Assembly (NCBI GenBank): GCA_019894815.1
Contig: JAGXNU010000135.1
Span: 1 to 5,808, forward strand
DNA from: Promethearchaeota archaeon
GTDB lineage: Archaea; Asgardarchaeota; Lokiarchaeia; Sigyniarchaeales; SOKP01
Direction of reading: 5' to 3'
DNA length: 5,808 bases
The stretch's first letter is position 1. Every line of letters begins with the position of its first letter. Of the stretch, positions 1-5,001 are shown in pieces. The position numbers and the translations under genes are program-made. Under the pieces are notes generated by a model, which saw nothing but the letters and a program-made list of their open reading frames with translations, had not been told where the DNA came from and did not search any database.

Positions 1-570
1 CTATCATCAAAATGTGAAATACCACCATTCTTATTTGATCAACCAAAAGAGACCAGTGCTCGCATAATTCTTTCTGAAGATTATGAAGGAATTATCACGC
101 GTGATTATGGATTTATTATAGCAATTGTGGACGTGGTTAATGTAGGTCCGGGTATCATCATCCCTGGTAATGCAAACACGTTTCATGAGGTTGAATTTTC
201 AGTCTTAACCTTTAAACCTGTGATTTCAGAAGTGATTGAAGGAGAAGTAGTTGAAATTGTGGACTTTGGGGCATTCATTCGACTCGGTCCCTTGGACGGA
301 TTAGTACACGTGTCTCAAATATGCGATGATTATATCTCTTATGAACAGGTTGGAAATAGGTTTATTGGAAAGGAAACCGGAAAAATTCTTGAAGTCAATG
401 ATCCGGTAAGAGCAAAGATCATTGCTGTTTCGATGGGTACTGGACGAAGCGGCAAATTAGGATTAACGATGCGACAGAAATTTTTGGGAAAACCCGAATG
501 GATTGAAGCTGACATTGTAGACGAGTACGCTGAACCAAAACCCCCAGAAGATGATGATGTTGAAGCATAA
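1..570 (+). CDS. rpo7: RNA polymerase subunit Rpo7 (RpoE, RPB7-like), 5' partial
   Basis: This is the stalk subunit of archaeal RNA polymerase. With Rpo4 it forms the stalk that binds nascent RNA and helps open-complex formation. The frame is open from base 1, so the gene runs in from the left; 189 residues are visible and, by comparison with Methanocaldococcus Rpo7, about six N-terminal residues are missing. The tip domain is visible as IPPFLF (residues 7-12) and YEGIITRDYGFIIAIVDV (28-45). The S1/OB domain follows with EGEVVEIVDFGAFIRLGPLDG, then HVSQI, DDYISYE and GKETGKILEV, and LTMRQ-LGKPEWI near the end. The C-terminus is acidic (PPEDDDVEA). The GTG at 127 lies inside conserved sequence and is not the real start. 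spt4 follows 25 bases later, the usual archaeal pairing, so the two are probably co-transcribed. Identification is very secure. Confidence 0.97.
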   Translation, partial: LSSKCEIPPFLFDQPKETSARIILSEDYEGIITRDYGFIIAIVDVVNVGPGIIIPGNANTFHEVEFSVLTFKPVISEVIEGEVVEIVDFGAFIRLGPLDGLVHVSQICDDYISYEQVGNRFIGKETGKILEVNDPVRAKIIAVSMGTGRSGKLGLTMRQKFLGKPEWIEADIVDEYAEPKPPEDDDVEA

Positions 571-581
571 ATTCTTGTCGT

Positions 582-586
582 GGTGA
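582..586 (+). promoter_or_regulatory. Ribosome binding site of spt4
   Basis: GGTGA lies nine bases before the spt4 ATG, in the 25-base gap after rpo7. It is complementary to the archaeal 16S rRNA 3' end and fixes the ATG at 596 as the start. Confidence 0.6.
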
Positions 587-595
587 TGTAATAGT

Positions 596-784
596 ATGAA
601 AGAAAGAGCTTGTAAAAATTGTCATTTAATAACTAAAAATGAAACTATTTGTCCAAAATGTAAGACACATACATTAAGTGACGATTATACTGGAGAGGTA
701 GTAATAATTAAACCTAATGAGTCCAAATTCGCCGAATATTTAAAGATTCATTATCCTGGAAAATATGCTTTAAGAGTTAGGTAA
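596..784 (+). CDS. spt4: Transcription elongation factor Spt4 (RpoE'')
   Basis: Spt4 is a small zinc protein that binds the NGN domain of Spt5 and stabilises the clamp that keeps RNA polymerase processive. The 62-residue product has the four-cysteine zinc site C6-x2-C9-x9-C19-x2-C22 (ACKNC and ICPKC). After it come the strand region SDDYTGEVVIIKP and the closing FAEYLKIHYPGKYALRVR, all typical of archaeal Spt4 in sequence and length. The start has a GGTGA site nine bases upstream. Linkage to rpo7 is conserved in archaea and suggests coordinated supply of polymerase stalk and elongation factor. No Spt5 gene is in the window. Nothing is truncated or missing. Confidence 0.95.
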   Translation: MKERACKNCHLITKNETICPKCKTHTLSDDYTGEVVIIKPNESKFAEYLKIHYPGKYALRVR

Positions 785-803
785 TATTATTACTAATTTT
801 TAC

Positions 804-828
804 CTATTTATTTGTCATGAATAAATAG
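804..828. repeat. Perfect 9-bp inverted repeat between spt4 and the DUF359 kinase gene
   Basis: CTATTTATT (804-812) and AATAAATAG (820-828) are perfect reverse complements separated by the seven bases TGTCATG. The element starts 20 bases after the spt4 stop and ends 16 bases before the next ATG. Either arm could also act as a TATA box. It may be an operator, a promoter element, or a weak hairpin at the end of the rpo7-spt4 transcript. The sequence does not decide between these. Confidence 0.5.
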
Positions 829-843
829 TCATGTGTTTGTATC

Positions 844-1422
844 ATGAGTGATAACTTGAAAATTAAATCAGACCAGCGTCAAAAATACTCTCAACCATTA
901 GGTGATTTGATATCCGGATCACGCGTTGAAACGATTCCTAAAGTTATTGAAATTCTTAAAAATGTTGATTCTGAGATTCAGATCTACTTAGTGGGGGATA
1001 TTGTTACAAAAGATTTCCTAAATAATCAATTCTTGAAAGAAAAGGTTCAAATTTCAATTATTGATGAAAAAACAAAGAGGGAATCCATCAAGGCAGATTT
1101 TGAGGATTTTTTTGATGAGATTATTGAATTTGAAAACCCTGAGGGTACCATAAATCCCGATAGCATCGATCTTTTGAAAAAAATTGCCGAAACTGAAAAA
1201 AGAACTCTTTTAAAAATAACCCGGGGTGAAGAAGATCTACTAGTATTACCATTAACTCTTGTTCTACCGTTATCAAAAACGAGCAAAAGGTTTATTTTTT
1301 ATGGACAACCTCCAATTACAGACCGGAAGCCCTCCCTTCCAGAAGGTATTGTAATGGTGGAATTAAATCGCCACGTGAAAAAATTGGTTGCCCGTATAAT
1401 TACGTTAATGCAAAATAAATAG
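844..1422 (+). CDS. GTP-dependent dephospho-CoA kinase (DUF359 family)
   Basis: This family carries out the last step of CoA synthesis in archaea: GTP-dependent phosphorylation of dephospho-CoA. It is unrelated to bacterial CoaE, and the activity was shown for the Thermococcus kodakarensis homologue. The 192-residue product has the family's landmarks in order: PLGDLISG (18-25), YLVGDIVT (48-55), IIDEKTKR (72-79), NPEGTI (98-103), ITRGEEDLLVLPL (125-137), IFYGQPP (151-157) and GIVMVEL (168-174). The Asp in VGDIVT and the Asp in IIDEKTK fall in the family's conserved acidic positions. No Shine-Dalgarno sequence is visible, so the message may be leaderless or have a short leader, with an inverted repeat just upstream. 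Position between spt4 and eS24 is a known archaeal arrangement. The stop is only nine bases from the stop of a convergent minus-strand ORF. Confidence 0.9.
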   Translation: MSDNLKIKSDQRQKYSQPLGDLISGSRVETIPKVIEILKNVDSEIQIYLVGDIVTKDFLNNQFLKEKVQISIIDEKTKRESIKADFEDFFDEIIEFENPEGTINPDSIDLLKKIAETEKRTLLKITRGEEDLLVLPLTLVLPLSKTSKRFIFYGQPPITDRKPSLPEGIVMVELNRHVKKLVARIITLMQNK

Positions 1423-1431
1423 TGCCAGATG

Positions 1432-1641
1432 CTAGGATTCTCTATCTTGTTTATTATACAAATTAATGGTCAATAGGAATAAAATTAACCATGATATTAT
1501 TGTAAAGATTAATACTAAATAGAAAAAACCTACTATAATGTTTTTTAACCAAAGCATGACAAAGCTGATTATAAATAATAAAATTATTTCAATAAATAAC
1601 AATGATCTAATGGACTTCTTTTCATTCTTGAAATTTACCAT
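1432..1641 (-). CDS. Putative small two-helix membrane protein
   Basis: I do not recognise this family. The 69-residue product has a charged N-terminus (MVNFKNEKKSIR), two hydrophobic segments at about residues 13-32 and 35-60 split by LKN, and a charged tail (NKQDRES). This fits a helical hairpin with a basic N-terminal end. Three things favour a real gene over an AT-rich accident: an AGGAT ribosome-binding-like site at 1651-1647, five bases before the ATG; a TATA-like GTATAAAAAA at 1678-1669 at a sensible distance; and a tight convergent fit with the upstream gene. Against it, hydrophobic frames arise easily in AT-rich spacers, and the opposite strand is also partly open. The sequence gives no clue to function. 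Confidence 0.5.
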   Translation of the reverse strand: MVNFKNEKKSIRSLLFIEIILLFIISFVMLWLKNIIVGFFYLVLIFTIISWLILFLLTINLYNKQDRES

Positions 1642-1668
1642 AATTTATCCTAAAAAACCAAAATTTTA

Positions 1669-1678
1669 TTTTTTATAC
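1669..1678 (-). promoter_or_regulatory. TATA-like box for the small membrane protein gene
   Basis: On the minus strand this reads GTATAAAAAA. It is centred about 32 bases before the ATG at 1641, so transcription would start about seven bases before the ATG, with the AGGAT site at 1651-1647 at the very 5' end. The distance is consistent with an archaeal promoter; motif recognition only. Confidence 0.35.
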
Positions 1679-1697
1679 TACTTTAATCATCAGTATC

Positions 1698-1711
1698 AAA
1701 GATTAATCTTT
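1698..1711. repeat. Perfect 14-bp palindrome in the divergent promoter region
   Basis: AAAGATTAATCTTT is its own reverse complement. It lies between the starts of the minus-strand membrane protein gene (1641) and the eS24 gene (1757), touching the TATA-like TTTAATATAATT at 1709-1720. TTAATC at 1683-1688 and GATTAAT at 1721-1727 repeat its core about 19-20 bases to either side. Its position suits an operator that could block the eS24 promoter. No regulator is known, so this is inference. Confidence 0.45.
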
Positions 1712-1720
1712 AATATAATT
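1709..1720 (+). promoter_or_regulatory. TATA-like box for eS24-eS31
   Basis: TTTAATATAATT is centred about 42 bases before the eS24 ATG, giving a predicted start of transcription near 1740 and a leader of about 17 bases. The 14-bp palindrome occupies the adjacent upstream (BRE) position. No strong Shine-Dalgarno sequence precedes the gene. Confidence 0.35.
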
Positions 1721-1756
1721 GATTAATACAGCAAATAGTAAAATAAATGGTTCAAG

Positions 1757-2116
1757 ATGACATTTGATATTGAAATAATTGAAGAAAAGAAAAACCCATT
1801 AATCGATAGAACTGAAATTAAAATCAGAATTGAACATTTTGGTGCCGGAACTCCTAATCGATTGGAAATTAAGAAGAAAATAGCGGCTTTAAAGAATGCT
1901 AAGGATCCACTAACTATTGTACACAAAATTCAAACCCACTATGGATCTACTCATGATGTTGGTCTAGTGAATATATATGATAACGCTAAGGAGCTCCAAT
2001 TTTTCGAACCGTTTCATATCCAAGTCCGGAACTTGCCTTTAGATAAAAGAAACGAAATATACCAAGCAAAAGCCAAGAAAGAACCATACAAGCACTTATT
2101 TGGTTATGCAGAATAA
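1757..2116 (+). CDS. rps24e: Small ribosomal subunit protein eS24
   Basis: eS24 is a 30S ribosomal protein shared by archaea and eukaryotes. The 119-residue product matches the family: an N-terminal strand with EKKNPLIDRTEIKIRI (10-25), a basic helix region RLEIKKKIAAL (35-45), and the signature HKIQTHYGSTHDVGLVNIY (56-74) followed by DNAKELQFFEP (75-85). It is slightly longer than typical archaeal versions (about 100-105 residues) because of the tail from about residue 92. The ATG at 1757 is chosen because the family sequence begins at once; an ATG ten bases upstream is out of frame and stops after six codons. eS31 follows after 21 bases, so the two ribosomal genes are probably one transcript. 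Confidence 0.95.
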   Translation: MTFDIEIIEEKKNPLIDRTEIKIRIEHFGAGTPNRLEIKKKIAALKNAKDPLTIVHKIQTHYGSTHDVGLVNIYDNAKELQFFEPFHIQVRNLPLDKRNEIYQAKAKKEPYKHLFGYAE

Positions 2117-2137
2117 ATATATTAAAATAGTTGATAA

Positions 2138-2368
2138 ATGATGACAAATCAATCAAAATTTTATAAAATTGAGGGAGACAAAATGGATCGAACTCATAGG
2201 ACATGCCCTAAATGTGGCGATGGTTTTTATCTAGGCGAACATTATGATCGATATGTATGTGGAAATTGCCATTATACAATATTTAAAAGAAAAGGCGCTA
2301 CAGCAACAAGGACTAAGGGTACAGGAAAAAGGACTCCTCGAAAACGCGTTAGAAGTGCTCCGAACTAA
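2138..2368 (+). CDS. rps27ae: Small ribosomal subunit protein eS31 (S27ae) with basic C-terminal tail
   Basis: eS31 is a zinc-binding 30S protein; in eukaryotes it is made as a ubiquitin fusion, but here there is no ubiquitin domain. The zinc ribbon is C23-x2-C26 (TCPKCG) and C41-x2-C44 (VCGNCH), with FYKIEGDK just before it and the signature LGEHYDRYVCGNC. The region after IFKR (from residue 52) has no counterpart in short archaeal eS31 proteins. It is a basic, Thr/Gly-rich tail, with 11 Lys/Arg among residues 50-76, and probably contacts rRNA. Two adjacent ATGs (2138 and 2141) compete as start; both keep the conserved region and the difference is one Met. It is likely co-transcribed with eS24, and a T-rich terminator follows. 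Confidence 0.93.
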   Translation: MMTNQSKFYKIEGDKMDRTHRTCPKCGDGFYLGEHYDRYVCGNCHYTIFKRKGATATRTKGTGKRTPRKRVRSAPN

Positions 2369-2396
2369 CATTATAGTGTTATAAATAAATTTTTTT
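2367..2396 (+). terminator. Probable terminator after eS31
   Basis: A 14-base imperfect palindrome (AACATTATAGTGTT, 2367-2380, one G-T pair) overlaps the eS31 stop. A run of seven T follows at 2390-2396. T runs alone can end transcription in archaea. A new promoter for kae1 lies downstream, which fits a transcript end here. Confidence 0.45.
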
Positions 2397-2455
2397 GAAA
2401 AATTCTTTATTAATACATTCTATTACATATTATTATATCTATTACAAATAATGAG

Positions 2456-2464
2456 TATAAATTT
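2456..2464 (+). promoter_or_regulatory. TATA box for kae1-bud32
   Basis: TATAAATTT is centred 34 bases before the kae1 ATG. Transcription would start near 2485, giving a leader of only about nine bases, which fits the absence of a convincing Shine-Dalgarno sequence before kae1. Confidence 0.45.
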
Positions 2465-2493
2465 CAATAAGATCTTTTTAAAGGCTGAATTCC

Positions 2494-3507
2494 ATGGAAA
2501 AGGAAGAAGGATTATGTCTTGGAATTGAATCTACAGCACATACTTGGAGTGTAGGCATAGTTGATTTCAGTGGAAAAGTACATGGTTTGGTTAACAACGT
2601 GTATATTCCTGAGGAAGGGGGCCTTCATCCCGCTTTAGTACGAGAACATCATCTAAAAAATTTTAAGGGCGTGATCTTGAAAGCATTACAAGAAGCGAAA
2701 TGTTCCTTGAATGATATATCTCTAATTGCTTTTAGTCAAAGCCCTGGTTTAGGACCAATTCTTAGAATTGGGGCGCTTGTAGCACGATTATTAAGTCAAT
2801 TTCGTAAGATTCCAATAGTTGGTGTAAATCATTGCATAGCACATATCGAAATTGGACGTCTAATGTGCGATATCGAAGATCCTTTAACTCTTTATGTTTC
2901 TGGAGGAAATACAATTATCAGTGCTTATGAATCTGCTAGATATCAAATTTTTGGTGAAACACTTGATATTTCTATAGGTAACATGATTGATATGGTAGCT
3001 CGAGATGCAGGATTAGCTCATCCTGGAGGACCAAAAATTGAGAAATTAGCAGAAAAATCTAATAATTACATATCATTACCGTATGTTGTAAAAGGGATGG
3101 ATTTATCATTTTCTGGTCTGTATACAGCAATACGACATCTAATTGAATCAAGCGAGTTTGGAAAAAAATTTGTATTAGAGGATGTTGCATATTCATTACA
3201 AGAAACTTCATTCTCAATGCTTACTGAAGTAACTGAACGAGCTTTAGCCCATACAAAAAAATCGGAAGTACTTCTAACAGGTGGCGTAGCAGCAAACAAG
3301 CGATTACAAGAAATGATCAAGAGTATTTGTGAGGATCATGGTACAAGATATGAGGTAGTCCCTCTAAAACTTGCTGGTGATAACGGAGCCATGATCGCTT
3401 GGACAGGGATCTTGCGATTTAAATCCGAGGGTGGATTTGATCTTTCTCAAACCAATATTAATCCAAAAGAACGAATGGACAATATTACAATTCCTTGGCG
3501 AAATTAG
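2494..3507 (+). CDS. kae1: KEOPS complex tRNA N6-threonylcarbamoyltransferase subunit Kae1
   Basis: Kae1 (TsaD family) moves the threonylcarbamoyl group from its AMP adduct to A37 of ANN-decoding tRNAs, working in the cytoplasmic KEOPS complex with Bud32, Cgi121 and Pcc1. The 337-residue product is full length with an ASKHA fold. Visible motifs are GIESTAHT (10-17), EGGLHPALVREHH (41-53), SPGLGPILRIG (83-93), the metal-site histidines H113 and H117 in NHCIAHIEIG, YVSGGNT (134-140), GETLDISIGN (154-163), HPGGP (176-180), MDLSFSGLYTA (202-212), LTGGVAANKRLQEM (261-274) and AGDNGAMIAW with metal ligand D296. Every key residue I can place is present. The gene is separate from bud32, unlike the fused gene in many Euryarchaeota. 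bud32 follows with its ribosome site overlapping the kae1 stop, pointing to coupled expression. Confidence 0.97.
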   Translation: MEKEEGLCLGIESTAHTWSVGIVDFSGKVHGLVNNVYIPEEGGLHPALVREHHLKNFKGVILKALQEAKCSLNDISLIAFSQSPGLGPILRIGALVARLLSQFRKIPIVGVNHCIAHIEIGRLMCDIEDPLTLYVSGGNTIISAYESARYQIFGETLDISIGNMIDMVARDAGLAHPGGPKIEKLAEKSNNYISLPYVVKGMDLSFSGLYTAIRHLIESSEFGKKFVLEDVAYSLQETSFSMLTEVTERALAHTKKSEVLLTGGVAANKRLQEMIKSICEDHGTRYEVVPLKLAGDNGAMIAWTGILRFKSEGGFDLSQTNINPKERMDNITIPWRN

Positions 3508-3511
3508 GTGA
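3506..3511 (+). promoter_or_regulatory. Ribosome binding site that fixes the bud32 start
   Basis: AGGTGA overlaps the last two bases of the kae1 TAG and stands five bases before the ATG at 3517. It includes the GTG at 3508, so that GTG is better read as part of the ribosome site than as a start codon. Confidence 0.7.
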
Positions 3512-3516
3512 ATTCT

Positions 3517-4194
3517 ATGAAAAATAATACTATAGTGAAAGAAGATGTCATGCACAAAGGAGCAGAAGCTTCCCTTATTCACGGTTTCTGGTTTGGTAAG
3601 GAAGTCATTTTTAAACAAAGATATCCAAAAAAATACAGGATAGAACCAATCGATAAGCAAATTAGGGTGGCAAGGACTCTTAATGAAGCTCGAGCACTCA
3701 TAAAGGTTAAGAATTACGGGTTGAATGTCCCTCAAGTATTTGAGATAGACGTCAACACATCTACAATTATTATGAAGTATATCGAAGGGGAAAAATTAAA
3801 AGATTTAATCTCTGTATTTGATGATGGTAAAAAGAATAAAATCTTTTATGACATTGGCCGTTTTATAGCTAAACTGCACCAAAATGGTCATATTCATGGA
3901 GATATTACCACTAGTAATATAATCATAACACCCAATGATGAAATTTTTTTCATTGACTTTGGATTACATGAATACTCTGATTCTATAGAAGATAAAAGCG
4001 TTGATCTACACTTGTTTAAACGTGTTTTAATTTCTTCACATGGATCAGATTTTGACAAATGTTTTAAAGCATTTATAAGCGGATATCTCTTAGATTATGA
4101 TTTAAATGGTTCAGATAAAGGTAAATATGTTGTAAAAAACATTAACTCGATAGAAAGTCGTGGACGGTACGTGAAACAAGAAGAAAGAAAATGA
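3517..4194 (+). CDS. bud32: KEOPS complex kinase/ATPase Bud32
   Basis: Bud32 is a small atypical protein kinase (piD261/PRPK family). In KEOPS it acts mainly as an ATPase that supports Kae1 in tRNA t6A formation. Starting from ATG 3517 the product has 225 residues, normal for the family. Motifs are the glycine-loop replacement HKGAEAS (13-19), ATP-site lysine K33 in IFKQRYPKKYR, helix glutamate E57 in NEAR, hinge IMKYIEGEKLKD (85-96), catalytic loop HGDITTSN with H127, D129 and N134, and the metal aspartate D147 in FIDFGL. SVDLHLFKRVL, SSHG and the C-terminal RGRYV also match. The short lobe with no substrate-binding extension is typical. A start at GTG 3508 would add only three residues and is less likely given the ribosome site. 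The gene is directly downstream of its partner kae1. Confidence 0.96.
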   Translation: MKNNTIVKEDVMHKGAEASLIHGFWFGKEVIFKQRYPKKYRIEPIDKQIRVARTLNEARALIKVKNYGLNVPQVFEIDVNTSTIIMKYIEGEKLKDLISVFDDGKKNKIFYDIGRFIAKLHQNGHIHGDITTSNIIITPNDEIFFIDFGLHEYSDSIEDKSVDLHLFKRVLISSHGSDFDKCFKAFISGYLLDYDLNGSDKGKYVVKNINSIESRGRYVKQEERK

Positions 4195-4200
4195 ATAAAA

Positions 4201-4235
4201 TTTTTTCATTTAATATGAAATAATTGATGAAAAAA
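4201..4235 (+). terminator. Nested hairpins and T run after bud32
   Basis: Six bases after the bud32 stop, TTTTTTCAT (4201-4209) can pair perfectly with ATGAAAAAA (4227-4235). Its last six bases can instead pair with ATGAAA (4215-4220) around a five-base loop. With the T6 run this probably marks the end of the kae1-bud32 transcript. It is all weak A-T pairing, so the T run may matter more than the fold. Confidence 0.4.
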
Positions 4236-4240
4236 CAGTC

Positions 4241-4262
4241 AATAAATTTAATTTAATTTATT
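4241..4262. repeat. A/T-only imperfect inverted repeat
   Basis: AATAAATT (4241-4248) and AATTTATT (4255-4262) are perfect reverse complements around a six-base centre. The element lies in the spacer between bud32 and the ribbon-helix-helix gene. It is pure A/T and could be chance. Confidence 0.25.
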
Positions 4263-4326
4263 AATTTGACAAAATATTTTACATCTGATATAGAAATCTT
4301 TAAACACTGTCATTATGGAAACATAA

Positions 4327-4338
4327 TTTTATATAAAA
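4327..4338 (+). promoter_or_regulatory. Palindromic TATA box, probably for the ribbon-helix-helix gene
   Basis: TTTTATATAAAA is a perfect 12-bp palindrome and close to an ideal archaeal TATA box. It directly follows a small stem, ATTATG-GAAA-CATAAT (4312-4327), sharing one base with it. Transcription would begin near 4360, leaving a leader of about 110-140 bases before the coding region. That is long for an archaeon and unexplained. Confidence 0.45.
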
Positions 4339-4468
4339 GCTAATCTTATTATTTATTACTAAGAATTTGGTATTGTTAGACGTTAAGTATATTGATCTGC
4401 TTTTAACATTCCATATTTCATCCATCATATCAATAATTTCATAATTAACAAAGTTAGGATTTCGTATA

Positions 4469-4672
4469 TTGACCGAAATAAAAAAAAAGAAACCGAGAAT
4501 GGTAAATATTACCATTAATATCCCTCATATTTATGATGAGAATATTCATAAATTGATAGATATGAAAATTGTCCCAAGTCGTTCTGAGGCAATTAGAATT
4601 GCCTTAAGAGAATATCTACAAGATGAATATGATGAAACTTTGGAACTTTTAGGATATTTTAAAAAGAAATAA
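4469..4672 (+). CDS. Ribbon-helix-helix (CopG/Arc-type) DNA-binding protein
   Basis: This is a small transcription-regulator-like protein; such proteins dimerise and insert a two-stranded sheet into the DNA major groove. In the 67-residue version the strand is RMVNITINIP (10-19), helix A spans about 22-33 (YDENIHKLIDMK), the turn is IVPSRSEAIR (34-43), and helix B continues as IALREYLQDEYDETLELLG. SRSEAIRxALREYL is the family signature. Two starts are possible: TTG at 4469 with AGGAT eight bases upstream, adding a basic arm TEIKKKKPR, or ATG at 4499, giving 57 residues and leaving the whole strand. I list the TTG start tentatively. The C-terminus has no sensor domain, and no toxin gene is adjacent. 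Archaeal CdrS-like cell-division regulators have a similar layout, but that link is speculative. The target could be its own promoter. Confidence 0.85.
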   Translation: MTEIKKKKPRMVNITINIPHIYDENIHKLIDMKIVPSRSEAIRIALREYLQDEYDETLELLGYFKKK

Positions 4673-4674
4673 TG

Positions 4675-4700
4675 TTTTTTAAAAAATTTTTATAAAAATT
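4675..4700. terminator. Bidirectional terminator between convergent genes
   Basis: TTTTTTAAAAAA (4675-4686) and AATTTTTATAAAAATT (4685-4700) are perfect palindromes of 12 and 16 bp that overlap by two bases. They give T runs on both strands between the ribbon-helix-helix gene and the end of eS28, so one element can end both transcripts. Confidence 0.6.
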
Positions 4701-4732
4701 GATTTTTCAGAAATAAATAATTACCGGATTAC

Positions 4733-4987
4733 TTACTTTCTTTTTCTTCTTATCTTTCTGGCTTCCCTTTCAACTTCCCTCAAAACTACGATGTCACTAA
4801 CACGTATAGGTCCCTTGACATTTCTGGTCAAGATACGATTTTTGTCTGGACCTTCCAGAATACGTACTTTAATTTGGCTTATTTCTCCAGTTAAACCCGT
4901 GCGTCCTACAATTTGGAGAACTTCAGCAGGAATGGAAAAATCACGATATTGCTTCTTGTCTCCTTTAGCTTTCTCAATTTTTACCAA
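4733..4987 (-). CDS. rps28e: Small ribosomal subunit protein eS28
   Basis: eS28 is a small OB-fold protein near the mRNA exit channel of the 30S subunit. The 84-residue product has the hallmark VLQIVGRTGLTGEISQIKVRI (23-43 in the chain) and the signature RNVKGPIRVSDIVVLREVEREAR before a very basic end, RKIRRKRK. It is about ten residues longer than many archaeal versions because of an N-terminal MVKIEKAKGDKK stretch. The start is a TTG at 4987-4985: no ATG or GTG lies in frame nearby, and GGTG at 4998-4995 stands seven bases upstream, supporting it. The eL8 stop is 14 bases upstream, so the two are co-transcribed. eL24, which often follows in archaea, is absent. Confidence 0.94.
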   Translation of the reverse strand: MVKIEKAKGDKKQYRDFSIPAEVLQIVGRTGLTGEISQIKVRILEGPDKNRILTRNVKGPIRVSDIVVLREVEREARKIRRKRK

Positions 4988-5001
4988 AAAAATGCACCAC
5001 T

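Noticed and set aside
1538..1726. Plus-strand 62-codon frame in the spacer before eS24
   Set aside because: It is rich in Ile, Asn, Phe and Lys with no recognisable pattern, ends within the eS24 promoter region, and has weaker start signals than the minus-strand ORF it overlaps.
3508..3516. GTG start for bud32
   Set aside because: The GTG belongs to the AGGTGA ribosome site serving the ATG at 3517; the three extra residues are not part of the family's conserved sequence.
3364..3735. Minus-strand open frame of 123 codons across the kae1-bud32 junction
   Set aside because: It lies antisense to two strongly supported genes, has no family features and no promoter or ribosome site; it is a by-product of coding on the plus strand.
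4300..4515. Minus-strand 71-codon frame upstream of and overlapping the ribbon-helix-helix gene
   Set aside because: It overlaps the well-supported N-terminus of the plus-strand regulator, and its composition is that of an AT-rich spacer with no domain.
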